Below are positions 1 to 8,517 of a stretch of DNA of 46,709 bases, piece after piece. The DNA lies in assembly GCA_022773585.1 (NCBI GenBank), contig JALEZZ010000029.1:1-46709 (forward strand). The letters run 5' to 3'. Origin of the DNA: Selenomonas sp. (lineage in GTDB: Bacteria > Bacillota > Negativicutes > Selenomonadales > Selenomonadaceae). A program made the translations under genes and the position numbers. The first letter of the stretch is position 1. Each line of letters begins with the position of its first letter. The notes below the pieces were generated by a model. That model was not told the DNA's origin, did no database searches, and worked only from the letters and a program-made list of their open reading frames with translations.

Positions 1-73
1 ATAGCATGAGCCTCCGGTTTTGTATGTTTTGATTGGTACCTTAATTATACCGAACCGGTGCGGTTCATGCTAT
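1..73. repeat. Imperfect long palindrome at the window edge
   Basis: The arms ATAGCATGA (1-9) and TCATGCTAT (65-73) are exact inverted repeats. The inner arms pair imperfectly down to a central GGTACC at 35-40, so the whole 73 bases can fold into one hairpin. It is AT-rich and lies directly in front of a gene fragment that seems to have lost its 5' end. It could be the end of a mobile element, a terminator-like hairpin or an assembly-edge repeat. No coding sequence is seen in it. Confidence 0.5.
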
Positions 74-117
74 TTCTTTAGCTATAAATTTAGATTTTGT
101 AAGGCTTCACGGGCATT

Positions 118-909
118 TTGCACCTGCGAAGTTTGAGTAAAGGAATTAATCCAAATGCGAAAGACCACTGGGGCGAAAATGCTTTTATTTCAGCAATAGG
201 CGGAAATTATAAAAAAATAGGTGGATATAATCTTGGGCGCTGGTATTCAATGGCGCAACTTTTAGCGGATTATGGTGCAGATTATACAGCGAGGGATCGT
301 AACGGGAAAGATGCAGTGCAAATTGCATTGGACAGTAATGACTTGAGGCTATATAAAATGATGAAAGCCATTATAGCACGCGGCCCACAGCCATCAAAAT
401 ATCAGCCGCCCGCAGGCACAGCCATCAGCATCGATAAGCCGGGTGGCAGCCGGACGGGCACTGTAGCCCAGTCCCATGCCGGCCGCGGCGCCACCGCGAC
501 CAAGTTCTCCGAAGTCTTCGTGAAATACAACGACGCATCGAATGTCATCTATAACGAACTCACCAAGAGCCTGAAGGTCGACATGACGAAGCCCGAGCAG
601 AAGAAGGCGGCGCTTGCCAAAGAAGCGGACGCCATCAAGGAGCTCAGGAAGCTCAACGAGAAGATGGCGAAAGAAGACCCGCTGAAAGGTCTCAAGGGCT
701 ACAGCGTCGGCGAGCGCGAGAAATTCACGGACGCCTTCGACGGCATCCGCGAAAAGAACGAAGCGATGATTGCCTACATGGAATATTGCGTCGCCCATCC
801 AGACGACGCCCAGGAAGACCAGCTCACCGCCCTGACCCAAGCCGTCCTGACCGCCCACGAGACCCAGAAGCAGCGCGTGGACGCCGTGCTGGCGTTGATC
901 AAGAACTAA
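118..909 (+). CDS. Ankyrin-repeat-like protein, probably 5'-truncated
   Basis: The frame opens after a stop at 100-102 and its first possible start is the TTG at 118, with no convincing ribosome binding site. Residues about 10-90 carry ankyrin-type repeats (GINPNAKD, then LLADYGADYTARDRNGKDAVQIAL), normally a protein-protein interaction scaffold. The first repeat has lost its N-terminal helices. Residues 95-263 are Pro/Gly-rich and then charged and helical, with no family I recognise. Base composition changes sharply near position 385 from AT-rich to GC-rich, so the ankyrin part and the tail look like different origins joined together. No signal peptide is visible. It may be a gene fragment left beside the palindrome at 1-73, or a real gene whose start lies outside the window. 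An intact gene with a TTG start is less likely. Confidence 0.45.
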   Translation: MHLRSLSKGINPNAKDHWGENAFISAIGGNYKKIGGYNLGRWYSMAQLLADYGADYTARDRNGKDAVQIALDSNDLRLYKMMKAIIARGPQPSKYQPPAGTAISIDKPGGSRTGTVAQSHAGRGATATKFSEVFVKYNDASNVIYNELTKSLKVDMTKPEQKKAALAKEADAIKELRKLNEKMAKEDPLKGLKGYSVGEREKFTDAFDGIREKNEAMIAYMEYCVAHPDDAQEDQLTALTQAVLTAHETQKQRVDAVLALIKN

Positions 910-1036
910 GAGATTTGATAATTGAATTCGTTTTATGACTGTGAAATGAAAGAATATTGACTGGGTAAAAGGTTCCAAGTGTGAAGCCGTTCCGTCCCAA
1001 AGAAAAAATAAATACTTCGAAAATATAAAGAATCCC

Positions 1037-1065
1037 TTGACGTAACAGACCTAGTTTGTTAAAAT
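1037..1065 (+). promoter_or_regulatory. Sigma-A promoter of the exported-protein operon
   Basis: TTGACG at 1037-1042 and TAAAAT at 1060-1065 are separated by 17 bases, about 50 bases before the ATG at 1116. The spacing and near-consensus hexamers support a housekeeping promoter for the genes at 1116-5278. Confidence 0.7.
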
Positions 1066-1115
1066 ACATAAAAGAAAAGAAAAATGTCTTTTGACAAAGG
1101 ATTGGGGTCTTTACA

Positions 1116-2015
1116 ATGGATAAGAAGAAACTCATCACGTCAGGAGTCCTCGCGACCTTAGTCGCCGTCTCTGGGCAGTTCGTCCAAGTCGGTACCGCAA
1201 GCGAGGGCTCTTTTTTCGGTCTGCAAAGAGCGGAAGCGTTCGGTATCAAGTTGCCGAAGATCAAGATGCCGAAAATCAATATCGGCGGGCATGGCGATGT
1301 GAGCGATGCCTTGCAAGGCGCGGCAGACCAGGCGGTGGACAAGGCGCAGAATGCGGCTAAGGAGGCTGCGAAGCAGCAGCTTGAGAAAGCGCTTAATGTT
1401 GATCTTGATAGTCTGGGCAACCATCGTGACGACATGATGAAGAATCTTGCTTATGCAGCACGCATGGAAGCGATTGCTTCTCATCGCTGGCTTTTGGTGG
1501 TTGGTGCGAATCCAGCCCCCGCAGTGGCAGCTTCGAATGCATCGACGGAATTTGCTCGTCGGGGAGATTTTTCGTTTGGTAGCGTCAAGAGCTTTACAGA
1601 ACAGTATCTTCCTGACATGACGATGACCGAAAATGAAAAAGCTGCCTATGCAAAGGCCGCATCTGATCAAACTGCTCTTGCCTTGCAGGAAAATCAGGAA
1701 CGCATCATGGAAGCGAAGAAAGCTCGTAGAATGGCGGCGGTTTACAACGGTCTTGCTGTCCGGGATGCATCTTTCATCATTACGCAGTCAGCAAAGTCCA
1801 TTGCAAAAGCCAAAGATTTGAATGATGTCATCGCGCAGGCAAAGGATTTTGCAGAAATCGCGAAGACGGCGCAGGCTTTCATCTCGGCGGAAAAGAAGGT
1901 TTCGAAAGAGCGCGCAGCAGCGACGAAGAAAGCAGAAAAGGCGTCGAACGTCAAAGACCCGTCGAAAGCAGAATACGAGGCATATGGCAAGGCTCGCGTC
2001 AATGAGATGATGTAA
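1116..2015 (+). CDS. Exported Ala/Lys-rich helical protein, unknown function
   Basis: 299 residues. The N-terminus (MDKKKLITSGVLATLVAVSG) is a typical signal peptide, but a second plausible cleavage site (AEAFG) comes late, near residue 43. A basic patch follows (KLPKIKMPKINIGG), then a long alanine-, lysine- and glutamate-rich helical region likely to form coiled coil (about residues 65-110 and 170-290). I do not recognise a family. It is first in a tight run of four genes (14-base gap to the next) behind a good promoter, so it probably works with the exported proteins downstream in the envelope. GC is lower than in the housekeeping genes further along, as for the whole run. The product is inferred to act outside the inner membrane. 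Confidence 0.75.
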   Translation: MDKKKLITSGVLATLVAVSGQFVQVGTASEGSFFGLQRAEAFGIKLPKIKMPKINIGGHGDVSDALQGAADQAVDKAQNAAKEAAKQQLEKALNVDLDSLGNHRDDMMKNLAYAARMEAIASHRWLLVVGANPAPAVAASNASTEFARRGDFSFGSVKSFTEQYLPDMTMTENEKAAYAKAASDQTALALQENQERIMEAKKARRMAAVYNGLAVRDASFIITQSAKSIAKAKDLNDVIAQAKDFAEIAKTAQAFISAEKKVSKERAAATKKAEKASNVKDPSKAEYEAYGKARVNEMM

Positions 2016-2029
2016 GGAAGGGATGCCAG

Positions 2030-3199
2030 ATGAAATTCTGGGAAAAGTTTTTTCAAGGCAGCATCTGCTTGCTGGCAACTGGCGCGTTCTTGCTTCTGCC
2101 GATGACGGTTGAGGCAGCGGCAAAGCCGCGGGTTAACTGGGCTCCAAATGTCTTTTGCGCTGGCGAAGTGACACCAGCGAGTCTTGTGGCCGTGCCGGGT
2201 GTCTCGGACGAGATAGCAAAGACCATCACGGAACGCCTTGAACAGCTCGATAGCCAGGGCAAGTTGCCATTCGTGCTGAACAAGCAGGGGACGGGTTCGT
2301 TGGATGCACATGAGCTGTCCGACGACAGTCTTTCGATTCAGCCGTTCGCCGTTCTCGATACTTCTCTGGACAGCAAGATGACCATTGATGGGAATACCGT
2401 TTACAAGTCGATTGTGCTCAGCGGTTTGGATGTCGCTGTAGCAATCCGCGATTCTGAAACGCATCAGTATCGTATGCTTGGCATGATTCCTCTCAATACG
2501 TATACGAAACTGGAAGGGACGACACCTTTCACACTGGAGCAGAAAGCGCAGGCATATTCTGCAATCACGCAGAATATGATACGAGAACAGCTGGACTTCA
2601 GCAAGAATAAGAAGCTCTTTCAGCATCTGGAAGAACGGAGCGTCGGCCCGTCGGATGATTTGTGGCAGGTGTCCGATGTCGCGGTCGGCTCGAAGAAAGC
2701 ACAGGAAATCTATGGCGATCAGACGGACAAGCTCCGTCGCATTGTTGCTTCTTTCTTTGCTTCGAATTATCAGCAGGCGACGGGACGGACAGTCCTGCCA
2801 TCGGCATTGGAAACGGGCTACTATTCGAAGGACGCCAAGGCAAACTCCCGAGCGTTCTCTCTGAACAGCCCGCTCGAAAGCGCTACGATGGTTGTTCCGG
2901 AAGCTGAGAACAAAATCGTGCTCGATGTCTGCGGTGTGAACAGCGCCGTCATGGACGAAGACAAGTCGGATGTTAAACGCCATGTCGTCTATCGTGCATG
3001 GTTGCGCGGTCGTCCTGCAAATGATCAGCCGGGAGCAGCAACAGAAAAGACTGTGGATCGAATCGGCATGGAGGCAGAGTACAAGACGGGCAACGTTTCT
3101 GTCAAGAATAGTTTGGTGAACACATATACGCTTCTCTATCTTGACCTCTCGTCCGACCTCGGGCAGGTCATGGGTGGCAAGAAGCCGAAGAAGAAATGA
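2030..3199 (+). CDS. Exported protein, unknown function
   Basis: 389 residues starting at an ATG preceded by AAGGAAGGG. A signal peptide covers residues 1-30 (hydrophobic GSICLLATGAFLLLPMTVEA, cleavage likely after VEA or AAA). There is no lipobox cysteine at the cleavage point. The mature part is mixed alpha/beta without a motif I can name, and ends in a basic tail (GGKKPKKK). Its place, between the helical exported protein and two FlgT/LPP20-like proteins, suggests a periplasmic or outer-membrane-associated assembly partner, but that is inference from context only. The stop is followed 16 bases later by the next ATG, so the genes are probably co-transcribed. Confidence 0.75.
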   Translation: MKFWEKFFQGSICLLATGAFLLLPMTVEAAAKPRVNWAPNVFCAGEVTPASLVAVPGVSDEIAKTITERLEQLDSQGKLPFVLNKQGTGSLDAHELSDDSLSIQPFAVLDTSLDSKMTIDGNTVYKSIVLSGLDVAVAIRDSETHQYRMLGMIPLNTYTKLEGTTPFTLEQKAQAYSAITQNMIREQLDFSKNKKLFQHLEERSVGPSDDLWQVSDVAVGSKKAQEIYGDQTDKLRRIVASFFASNYQQATGRTVLPSALETGYYSKDAKANSRAFSLNSPLESATMVVPEAENKIVLDVCGVNSAVMDEDKSDVKRHVVYRAWLRGRPANDQPGAATEKTVDRIGMEAEYKTGNVSVKNSLVNTYTLLYLDLSSDLGQVMGGKKPKKK

Positions 3200-3215
3200 T
3201 GCAGGAGGCGACAAG

Positions 3216-4379
3216 ATGAAGCAGAGGTTACGGAACGCGCTCCTGCCGATGGTCTTCGGTCTCGGGCTCGTCTTCCTGCCCGCAGGACTGTGTTCGGCAG
3301 AGGTTGTCGAGGGACAAGCGCCGATTATTGACGGAAATGTCTCGAAAGCGCAGTACGAGGCCCGTCAAGATGCTATGCGCACCTTTGTTGAGAACAAGGT
3401 TGGCGTGCAAGTGGAAAGCTCGACGGAAGTGGATATGGGCGCGATTGTCTCCGACCATATCCTTACGAAGTCGGACGGCTATGTATCCGTAAAGCGCGTT
3501 GTAAAGCAGCAGCGGGTCGGGAATATCTATATCGTACAGCTGGATCTCGACGCAAGTCCGAACATGATTGAGACCGCCAAGGAAGATGTGCAATCCAAGC
3601 TGGAATCGCTGTCAAAGGAATCTTCTCGATATGGTGTATCGGTCGCAGTTATCGGCTACAATGAAACTGGTGGCTTGAAAACATTGTCGGACACGAACCG
3701 TTATGTCAAGAGCATTTTGGCGGACCAAGGATTTTGGGTGCGCGGCGGAGATGCCGTCCTCAAATATATGGGGCAGAACCAAGGCATCCCAGATACAGAT
3801 ATGACTGTTGCTGTGCGTCAGATTGCTCGAAAGAATCGAGGCACACATGAGAATGCGCTTCTGCGTGGCACATTGACGACGAAAGATGTCCGAAAGGACG
3901 GAAATTCCTATATTGCAACGGTGCATGCATCGTTCGAGCTCATCGGTCTTGACGATGATACATCGAACAGTTTCGATGGCTACTTTACGGCAGCTGCATC
4001 GAATTACGACAAGGCTGTTGCCAATGCAGAAAATGATGCGACGCGTGAAGCTGTGAACGCGCTTGGACAGAAAGCGCTGAAAACTGTGCAACGAGAGGAT
4101 CAAGGCGGAATGCATCATATCGAAACGGTTATGGTGTTCCAGAACCTGAGCGGTATGGCACAGGCGAAATCCATTCTTGCTGCATTGAACAATGCAGGAA
4201 ATATCGAAGTTGTCCGCTATGGGATGAATGATAGCAGTACGTTGCAGGTTTTTGCGGAAGCAACAGGCTACAAGAGTATCGGAGCATTACAAGACTTCAT
4301 CACGGGACAGTTTGATTGCATGCCAGCTTCTGACATGGGCGATTCTGTCGGAAGCAGCAAGATGGTGTTCAATTTCTGA
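3216..4379 (+). CDS. FlgT/LPP20-like exported protein
   Basis: The ATG at 3216 is chosen over upstream in-frame starts because AGGAGG sits at 3203-3208 and a signal peptide then starts at residue 1 (LPMVFGLGLVFLPAGLCSA). The 387-residue product has, at about residues 35-110, the pattern of the FlgT N-terminal/LPP20 domain: a helix with regularly spaced alanines (SKAQYEARQDAMRTFVENKVG), then V.SSTEV..G.IVSD.I...S.GYV. A second alpha/beta segment (VSVAVIGYNE, about 130-150) recalls the middle domain of FlgT. FlgT proteins form periplasmic rings of flagellar motors and LPP20 proteins are outer-membrane lipoproteins. No lipobox is evident and no flagellar gene is near, so a flagellar role is not claimed. 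The stop overlaps a possible ATG at 4379. Confidence 0.7.
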   Translation: MKQRLRNALLPMVFGLGLVFLPAGLCSAEVVEGQAPIIDGNVSKAQYEARQDAMRTFVENKVGVQVESSTEVDMGAIVSDHILTKSDGYVSVKRVVKQQRVGNIYIVQLDLDASPNMIETAKEDVQSKLESLSKESSRYGVSVAVIGYNETGGLKTLSDTNRYVKSILADQGFWVRGGDAVLKYMGQNQGIPDTDMTVAVRQIARKNRGTHENALLRGTLTTKDVRKDGNSYIATVHASFELIGLDDDTSNSFDGYFTAAASNYDKAVANAENDATREAVNALGQKALKTVQREDQGGMHHIETVMVFQNLSGMAQAKSILAALNNAGNIEVVRYGMNDSSTLQVFAEATGYKSIGALQDFITGQFDCMPASDMGDSVGSSKMVFNF

Positions 4380-4411
4380 TGTACGTATGTGTGACGAATC
4401 TAGGTGATACT

Positions 4412-5278
4412 ATGAAGAAATGGAAATGTGCTCTCATGGCTATGGCGATTGGCCTGGGCGGCATTTTCATCACACCGGCTGGCAGAGCAGATGCCGCACC
4501 CTCGCTTTTCACTGTTTGTGGCGAAGCGTCAGATGGCAGCAAGGATACTGCCGTACGCGATGCACAGAAGAAAGCGGTCAAGAAGGCATTGGTACGTTTG
4601 ATGACGGAAGACAATCCGCAGTTCCAGACCATCCTTTCCAGCTATCGTTCTTATGCGGCAGAGCCGCAGGTCTTCAACAAGAAAACGCAGAATGGAAAAC
4701 TCTTGCTGTTCAGCAAGGTGCCTGTCGATGTGGATGCCATGCGTGAGGCAATCAGCCAGTCAAACAGCATCCAACAAGATCAGCATCGGAAGCTGAAGGC
4801 CTTCTTCCTCGTGCGTGTGACGGGGTTGCCATCAAATGGGGATGATGTCGCGGGGCAGGAAAAAGTCCTTTCGACATATAATGATACCTTCGAGCGCTTG
4901 GGGTTCCAAGTGGCGACTAAGGATGCTACGTTCAATGCACTGGCTCCTTATCGTCAGATTCCCTATGATGCATACTATCAGCAAATGGTGCAGAAGGTCG
5001 AGACAGATCCGGAATTTATGAATGTCACAATGGCTGTCATCGGCGAAGTGGCTGTCAAGGGAAAGGGAAAGGAGGCTGCTGGATTCCTGCGGGAAGTTGA
5101 TGTCGAGATTAAGGCGTACGATGCTTTGTCGAAAAAAGAAATCGCGTCGTATTCTGAGACATACGAGCTTCAGCACAAAAATCCGAAGCTGGCAGATGAA
5201 ATGCTTCTCCAGAAGGCAGCTGTCAACTCCGCCCGCGCCATCGCCGACCAGACATCGACGTATTGGCAGAAGCGGTGA
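4412..5278 (+). CDS. LPP20/FlgT-like exported protein
   Basis: 288 residues from ATG 4412, preceded by TAGGTGA and followed at once by a signal peptide (KKWKCALMAMAIGLGGIFI, cleavage near ADA-AP). An in-frame ATG at 4379 overlaps the previous stop (TGATG), so translational coupling with an 11-residue extension is possible. Residues about 30-110 repeat the FlgT/LPP20 pattern: a conserved G, then TAVRDAQKKAVKKALVRLM, then a segment ending in FSKVPVDVDAM. The rest has alternating strands (AFFLVRVTG, MAVIGEVAVKGKGKE). It is the last gene of the four-gene run. It probably acts in the periplasm with its neighbours; function unknown. Confidence 0.7.
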   Translation: MKKWKCALMAMAIGLGGIFITPAGRADAAPSLFTVCGEASDGSKDTAVRDAQKKAVKKALVRLMTEDNPQFQTILSSYRSYAAEPQVFNKKTQNGKLLLFSKVPVDVDAMREAISQSNSIQQDQHRKLKAFFLVRVTGLPSNGDDVAGQEKVLSTYNDTFERLGFQVATKDATFNALAPYRQIPYDAYYQQMVQKVETDPEFMNVTMAVIGEVAVKGKGKEAAGFLREVDVEIKAYDALSKKEIASYSETYELQHKNPKLADEMLLQKAAVNSARAIADQTSTYWQKR

Positions 5279-5329
5279 AAGGAGGGATTCCTCTCATCAG
5301 GAAACCATCAGATTTCCATCGAATGTTTA

Positions 5330-5358
5330 TGGACAATTTGCACAGTGACGATTATAAT
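5330..5358 (+). promoter_or_regulatory. Sigma-A promoter of the LPP20-domain gene
   Basis: TGGACA at 5330-5335 and TATAAT at 5353-5358 with a 17-base spacer lie 60 bases before the ATG at 5419. The gene can therefore be transcribed separately from the four exported-protein genes upstream. Confidence 0.7.
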
Positions 5359-5418
5359 GAAGAAAATGAAGTTGTCAAAGTTGTTCAAGGCTGACAAAGA
5401 TTCAGGGGGTAGGAAATT

Positions 5419-6387
5419 ATGAAATGCATTTCCCGTATGATGACGGCGCTCCTTGCGGCGGCGCTGCTCATCGTCATGACGGCAGCGAGCGCGTTCGCTG
5501 CCACGTCCGGCGTTGACTGGTCGGATCAGAAGATCACGGTGCAGGGCATGGGCGTCGCTCCGGCGAATGCCCGCACGGCGGCACAGGCCCGCATGCTCGC
5601 GCGCCGCGCAGCTGTCGTTGATGGCTACCGTCAGATCGCCGAAATCGTCAAGGGCGTCAATGTCGATGGCGAGACGACGGTCGAGAACATGATGGTCACG
5701 AATGATGTCGTGAAGACGAAGGTCTCTGCGCTCGTGCAGGGCGCGCGCGTCGTTTCTGAGGAAGCGACGTCGGATGGCGGCTACATCGTGAACATGGAAG
5801 TCTCCATGTTTGGTGTTTCGGATTCCCTCGCAAGCGCTGTGCTCGAGAAGCCGGCACAGCAGGAGAGCTTCCCAGAGCCGGTTGCTTCCGTCGCTCCGAG
5901 CACGCCGACGACGGTGGATGTCCACGTCCAGGTTGGCACGGGCACGACGACGCCGAGCACGCCGTCCGTCACGGTGCCGAGCACGGTGCCGTCGACGTCC
6001 ACGGCTGGCACGCGCCCGACGCATGGTTCTTCCGCTGCCTCCGCTCCTTCCGGCCAGGCCATCGGCGGCTACACGGGCCTCATCGTGGATTGCCGCGGCC
6101 TCGGGCTGAAGCCGGCGATGAGCCCGGTCATCAAGAATGCGAACGGCCAGGCCATCTATGGCTACAAAAACCTCGATTATGACAAGGTCGTCTCGGGCGG
6201 CATGGCTGGTTACACGACGGACATGAGCCGTGCATCGCGCGCTGGTTCGAACCCGCTCGTCGTCAAGGCTGTGAGCCTGGATAGCGGCGCGAACCCGGTC
6301 CTTTCGGTTGCTGACGCGAACCGCGTCCTCATCGAGAACGGCGCGACGGGCTTCCTCGATGCGACGAACGTCGTGTTTGTGAGATAA
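5419..6387 (+). CDS. LPP20-family exported protein with Thr/Ser/Pro linker
   Basis: 322 residues with a signal peptide (residues 1-27, cleavage at AFA-AT) and the ribosome binding site GGGGGTAGG. Residues about 35-135 form an LPP20-type domain: DQKITVQGMGVAP, an alanine-rich helix (ARTAAQARMLARRAAVVDGYRQ), VNVDGETTVEN and an amphipathic end (GGYIVNMEVSMFG). Residues 140-215 are a low-complexity Thr/Ser/Pro/Val linker typical of surface or periplasm-spanning proteins. The C-terminal domain (about 220-322) starts YTGLIVDCRGLGLKPAMSPVI and is shared by LPP20-type proteins of other bacteria. GC is clearly higher than in the preceding four genes. A strong terminator follows directly. Probable envelope protein, role unknown. 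Confidence 0.75.
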   Translation: MKCISRMMTALLAAALLIVMTAASAFAATSGVDWSDQKITVQGMGVAPANARTAAQARMLARRAAVVDGYRQIAEIVKGVNVDGETTVENMMVTNDVVKTKVSALVQGARVVSEEATSDGGYIVNMEVSMFGVSDSLASAVLEKPAQQESFPEPVASVAPSTPTTVDVHVQVGTGTTTPSTPSVTVPSTVPSTSTAGTRPTHGSSAASAPSGQAIGGYTGLIVDCRGLGLKPAMSPVIKNANGQAIYGYKNLDYDKVVSGGMAGYTTDMSRASRAGSNPLVVKAVSLDSGANPVLSVADANRVLIENGATGFLDATNVVFVR

Positions 6388-6398
6388 TCAGAATCCTT

Positions 6399-6437
6399 CG
6401 GGCAGTTGCACGAAAAAGGTGCAACTGTCCTTTTTTT
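6399..6437 (+). terminator. Rho-independent terminator after the LPP20 gene
   Basis: A 12-base stem (GGGCAGTTGCAC with GTGCAACTGTCC, one G-T pair) with loop GAAAAAG is followed by seven T at 6431-6437. Confidence 0.9.
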
Positions 6438-6497
6438 ATGCTACAATAAAGGCGGTCCATCGAACCCGATTCGTATTCATTGGAAGGGGTTTTTTCC

Positions 6498-7151
6498 ATG
6501 GAATTTCTGATTGTACTGGCCTTTGTCGCAGCGTTTCTCGCGCTCGTGACGGGGGCGCTCGCGCTCGTCGGCGTGCGCGGGGTCAAGGAGCCGGCCGCAA
6601 AGGTGCCGGAGCTCGAGGAAGAGGTCGAGCACCTCAAGGCGCGCGTCACGGAGCTCGAGGCGCAGATGAAGGCGCTGGAGCCGAAGAAAGCGCCGCCTGC
6701 ACCGAAGAAGGACGGCAAGCCGTGGGATGATTTTCTCGCGGACTACAACCTGCTCGCGGCGAGCCTCGATGGCCCGCAGAGCCAGGAGGCGTGCGACCGG
6801 TTCTTTGCGCTGCACCAGCTCAAAGGGCTCATCTGCCTCGACCCTGCCGCGCAGGAGAACGGCAAGCCCGCGCCGAAGTTCGTCGAAGTCGCGCAGGCGG
6901 CGAAGAGCGCTTATTGGGCGCTTTCCCTTGGCGAGGGGGACAAGCAGTTCGCCATCGTCCCGAATCCCGTGAAGGGCTACACGAAGAATCTTCACGAGAA
7001 GGGCGGCATGAAGGAGACGTTTGCCTCGAATTTCGAGGAGAAGGATGCCATGCGCGTGCAGGTGAAGCTGCCGGCGCTCTTTTCCCATGAGGCCGGTGCG
7101 TGGAAGATTGCACAGCCGGGCATCGTAAAACTGCTAGAGGAACATGAGTAA
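6498..7151 (+). CDS. Membrane-anchored coiled-coil protein, unknown
   Basis: 217 residues from ATG 6498, with GGAAGGGG about ten bases upstream; a TTG six codons earlier (6480) overlaps that site and is unlikely. One transmembrane segment (residues 2-27, FLIVLAFVAAFLALVTGALAL) is followed by a coiled coil (about 35-60, ELEEEVEHLKARVTELEAQMKAL), a Lys/Pro-rich linker, and a roughly 140-residue globular domain I do not recognise (begins PWDDFLADYNLLAASL). The topology suggests a single-span protein facing cytoplasm or periplasm. It sits just ahead of a carbonic-anhydrase-like gene with a 22-base gap and may share its transcript. Confidence 0.7.
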   Translation: MEFLIVLAFVAAFLALVTGALALVGVRGVKEPAAKVPELEEEVEHLKARVTELEAQMKALEPKKAPPAPKKDGKPWDDFLADYNLLAASLDGPQSQEACDRFFALHQLKGLICLDPAAQENGKPAPKFVEVAQAAKSAYWALSLGEGDKQFAIVPNPVKGYTKNLHEKGGMKETFASNFEEKDAMRVQVKLPALFSHEAGAWKIAQPGIVKLLEEHE

Positions 7152-7173
7152 ATAGAAAAGGAGCAGACGCATC

Positions 7174-7731
7174 ATGTACACACTTCCCAATGACAGCTAC
7201 CTTGGCAAGTATCCAGAAATCGACCCAGAGGCTTTCATCGCACCGGGCGCGGTCGTGCTCGGCGACGTGAAGATGGCAAAGTATTCGAGCCTCTGGCCCT
7301 GCGCAGTCGTGCGCGGCGATGTCAGCTACATCCGCATCGGCGAGGCGTCGAATGTGCAGGACTGCGCGTGCCTCCATGTCGCGAATGACGGCCCGTGCAT
7401 CATCGGCGACTACGTGACAATCGGCCACGGCGCCATCGTCCATGCCTGCACGGTCGGCGACAATGTCCTGATCGGCATGAATGCGACGGTGCTGACGGGC
7501 GCGAAAATCGGCAGCGGCTCGATCATCGCAGCGGGCGCGCTCGTCAAGGAAAACGCCGTCATCCCGCCGAACTCGCTCGTCGTCGGCGTGCCGGGCGTGG
7601 TGAAGCGCCAGATCAACCGCATCGACTCCATCCATGCGCAGGCCATCAAGTACAAGACGGCCTGGGCGAAGGGCTACGGCGTCGCTCCGAACATCGGCGG
7701 CGAGCTCTACCACGGGGAACAGATTGTCTAA
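7174..7731 (+). CDS. Gamma-class carbonic anhydrase family protein
   Basis: 185 residues built on the left-handed beta-helix of hexapeptide repeats (for example IGDYVTIGHGAIVHACTVGDNVLIGMNATVLTGAKIGSGS, read in short steps). The three zinc-ligand histidines of the family are in place at about H68, H85 and H90, and R47/D49 (VVRGD) form the usual conserved pair. Length matches the YrdA/CaiE/PaaY group. Members are trimeric, cytoplasmic and metal-binding; only some have proven carbonic anhydrase activity, so the reaction (CO2 hydration) is a family inference. RBS AAAAGGAG precedes the ATG. Confidence 0.9.
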   Translation: MYTLPNDSYLGKYPEIDPEAFIAPGAVVLGDVKMAKYSSLWPCAVVRGDVSYIRIGEASNVQDCACLHVANDGPCIIGDYVTIGHGAIVHACTVGDNVLIGMNATVLTGAKIGSGSIIAAGALVKENAVIPPNSLVVGVPGVVKRQINRIDSIHAQAIKYKTAWAKGYGVAPNIGGELYHGEQIV

Positions 7732-7746
7732 AAGAAAGTCAGGAAT

Positions 7747-8517
7747 ATGCCAGATAACGCAGAAACCAAGCGCGCCGAAGAAGTCCTCCGTCCCGGCCAG
7801 TTCGTCCACCTCGGCATCCCCGATGAAGATGCGGAAGACGGCCTGCGCATCATGCAGGGCCGCCTGATTGAGCTCGCGCTCCGCTATTTCGCTGTCGAGC
7901 TCAAATGTCCCGTCAAGGAGTTCCTCTCGTCGCCGGATGCGGGCACGGAAATCGCCTGCGCTGTCGCGGGAGATGGCTGCGTCTACCGCTTCCCTGCGGG
8001 CTTCCGCAGTTCGACGCGCCTGCCGGAGCAGCAGTGGTTCCTCGACAAGCCGGAGACGGTCTCGCGCATTCAGATGCGCGAGTTTGTCCGCGTGCCGCTC
8101 GAGCTGCCCATCGCCGTCCGCCTGCCGGGCGGCCACGGCAGCCTGCACACAGCGAAGGACACGACGCTCGTCGACATCAGCGGCGGCGGCCTTTCCTTCG
8201 TCAACGACGGAAAAGTCCTGCTCTCGGCGAACATCGCCGTCGATATCCCGGAGGTCCCGGGGTACGGCCAGCTCAAGGCGCATGCCCGCGTCAAGCGCTG
8301 CACGCCAATCACGACGCCGACGGGGCGCACGGTCTACCATATCGGTGCGGAATTCGAGGCGGACGACTTTTCCCATGCCGAGCAGGAGCGCCTGATCCAG
8401 ACGGTCTTCGACCTCCAGAGGAGCTATCTCCAGCGCGGCCTGCGCATGCCGAACATCGACCATACGCATCGGAGCTCAGCCAAAGATTTTCCGGAGGAAG
8501 TCCAGAAAGATTTATGA
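7747..8517 (+). CDS. PilZ-domain c-di-GMP receptor, YcgR-like
   Basis: 256 residues. The N-terminal half (about 10-105) resembles the YcgR/YpfB N-domain. The C-terminal half is a PilZ domain with its two c-di-GMP binding signatures: RxxxR (REFVR, about residues 110-114) and DISGGGLSF (about 142-150). Such proteins bind the second messenger c-di-GMP in the cytoplasm and brake flagella or tune exopolysaccharide secretion; which applies here cannot be told. The stop overlaps the rlmH start (ATGA at 8514-8517), indicating translational coupling. The start follows AAGTCAGGAATATG, a modest ribosome binding site. Confidence 0.88.
   Translation: MPDNAETKRAEEVLRPGQFVHLGIPDEDAEDGLRIMQGRLIELALRYFAVELKCPVKEFLSSPDAGTEIACAVAGDGCVYRFPAGFRSSTRLPEQQWFLDKPETVSRIQMREFVRVPLELPIAVRLPGGHGSLHTAKDTTLVDISGGGLSFVNDGKVLLSANIAVDIPEVPGYGQLKAHARVKRCTPITTPTGRTVYHIGAEFEADDFSHAEQERLIQTVFDLQRSYLQRGLRMPNIDHTHRSSAKDFPEEVQKDL

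Noticed and set aside
6829..8469. Another long minus-strand frame (546 codons) opposite the carbonic anhydrase and PilZ genes
   Set aside because: Same antisense artefact; the plus strand holds recognisable families with proper starts and overlaps.
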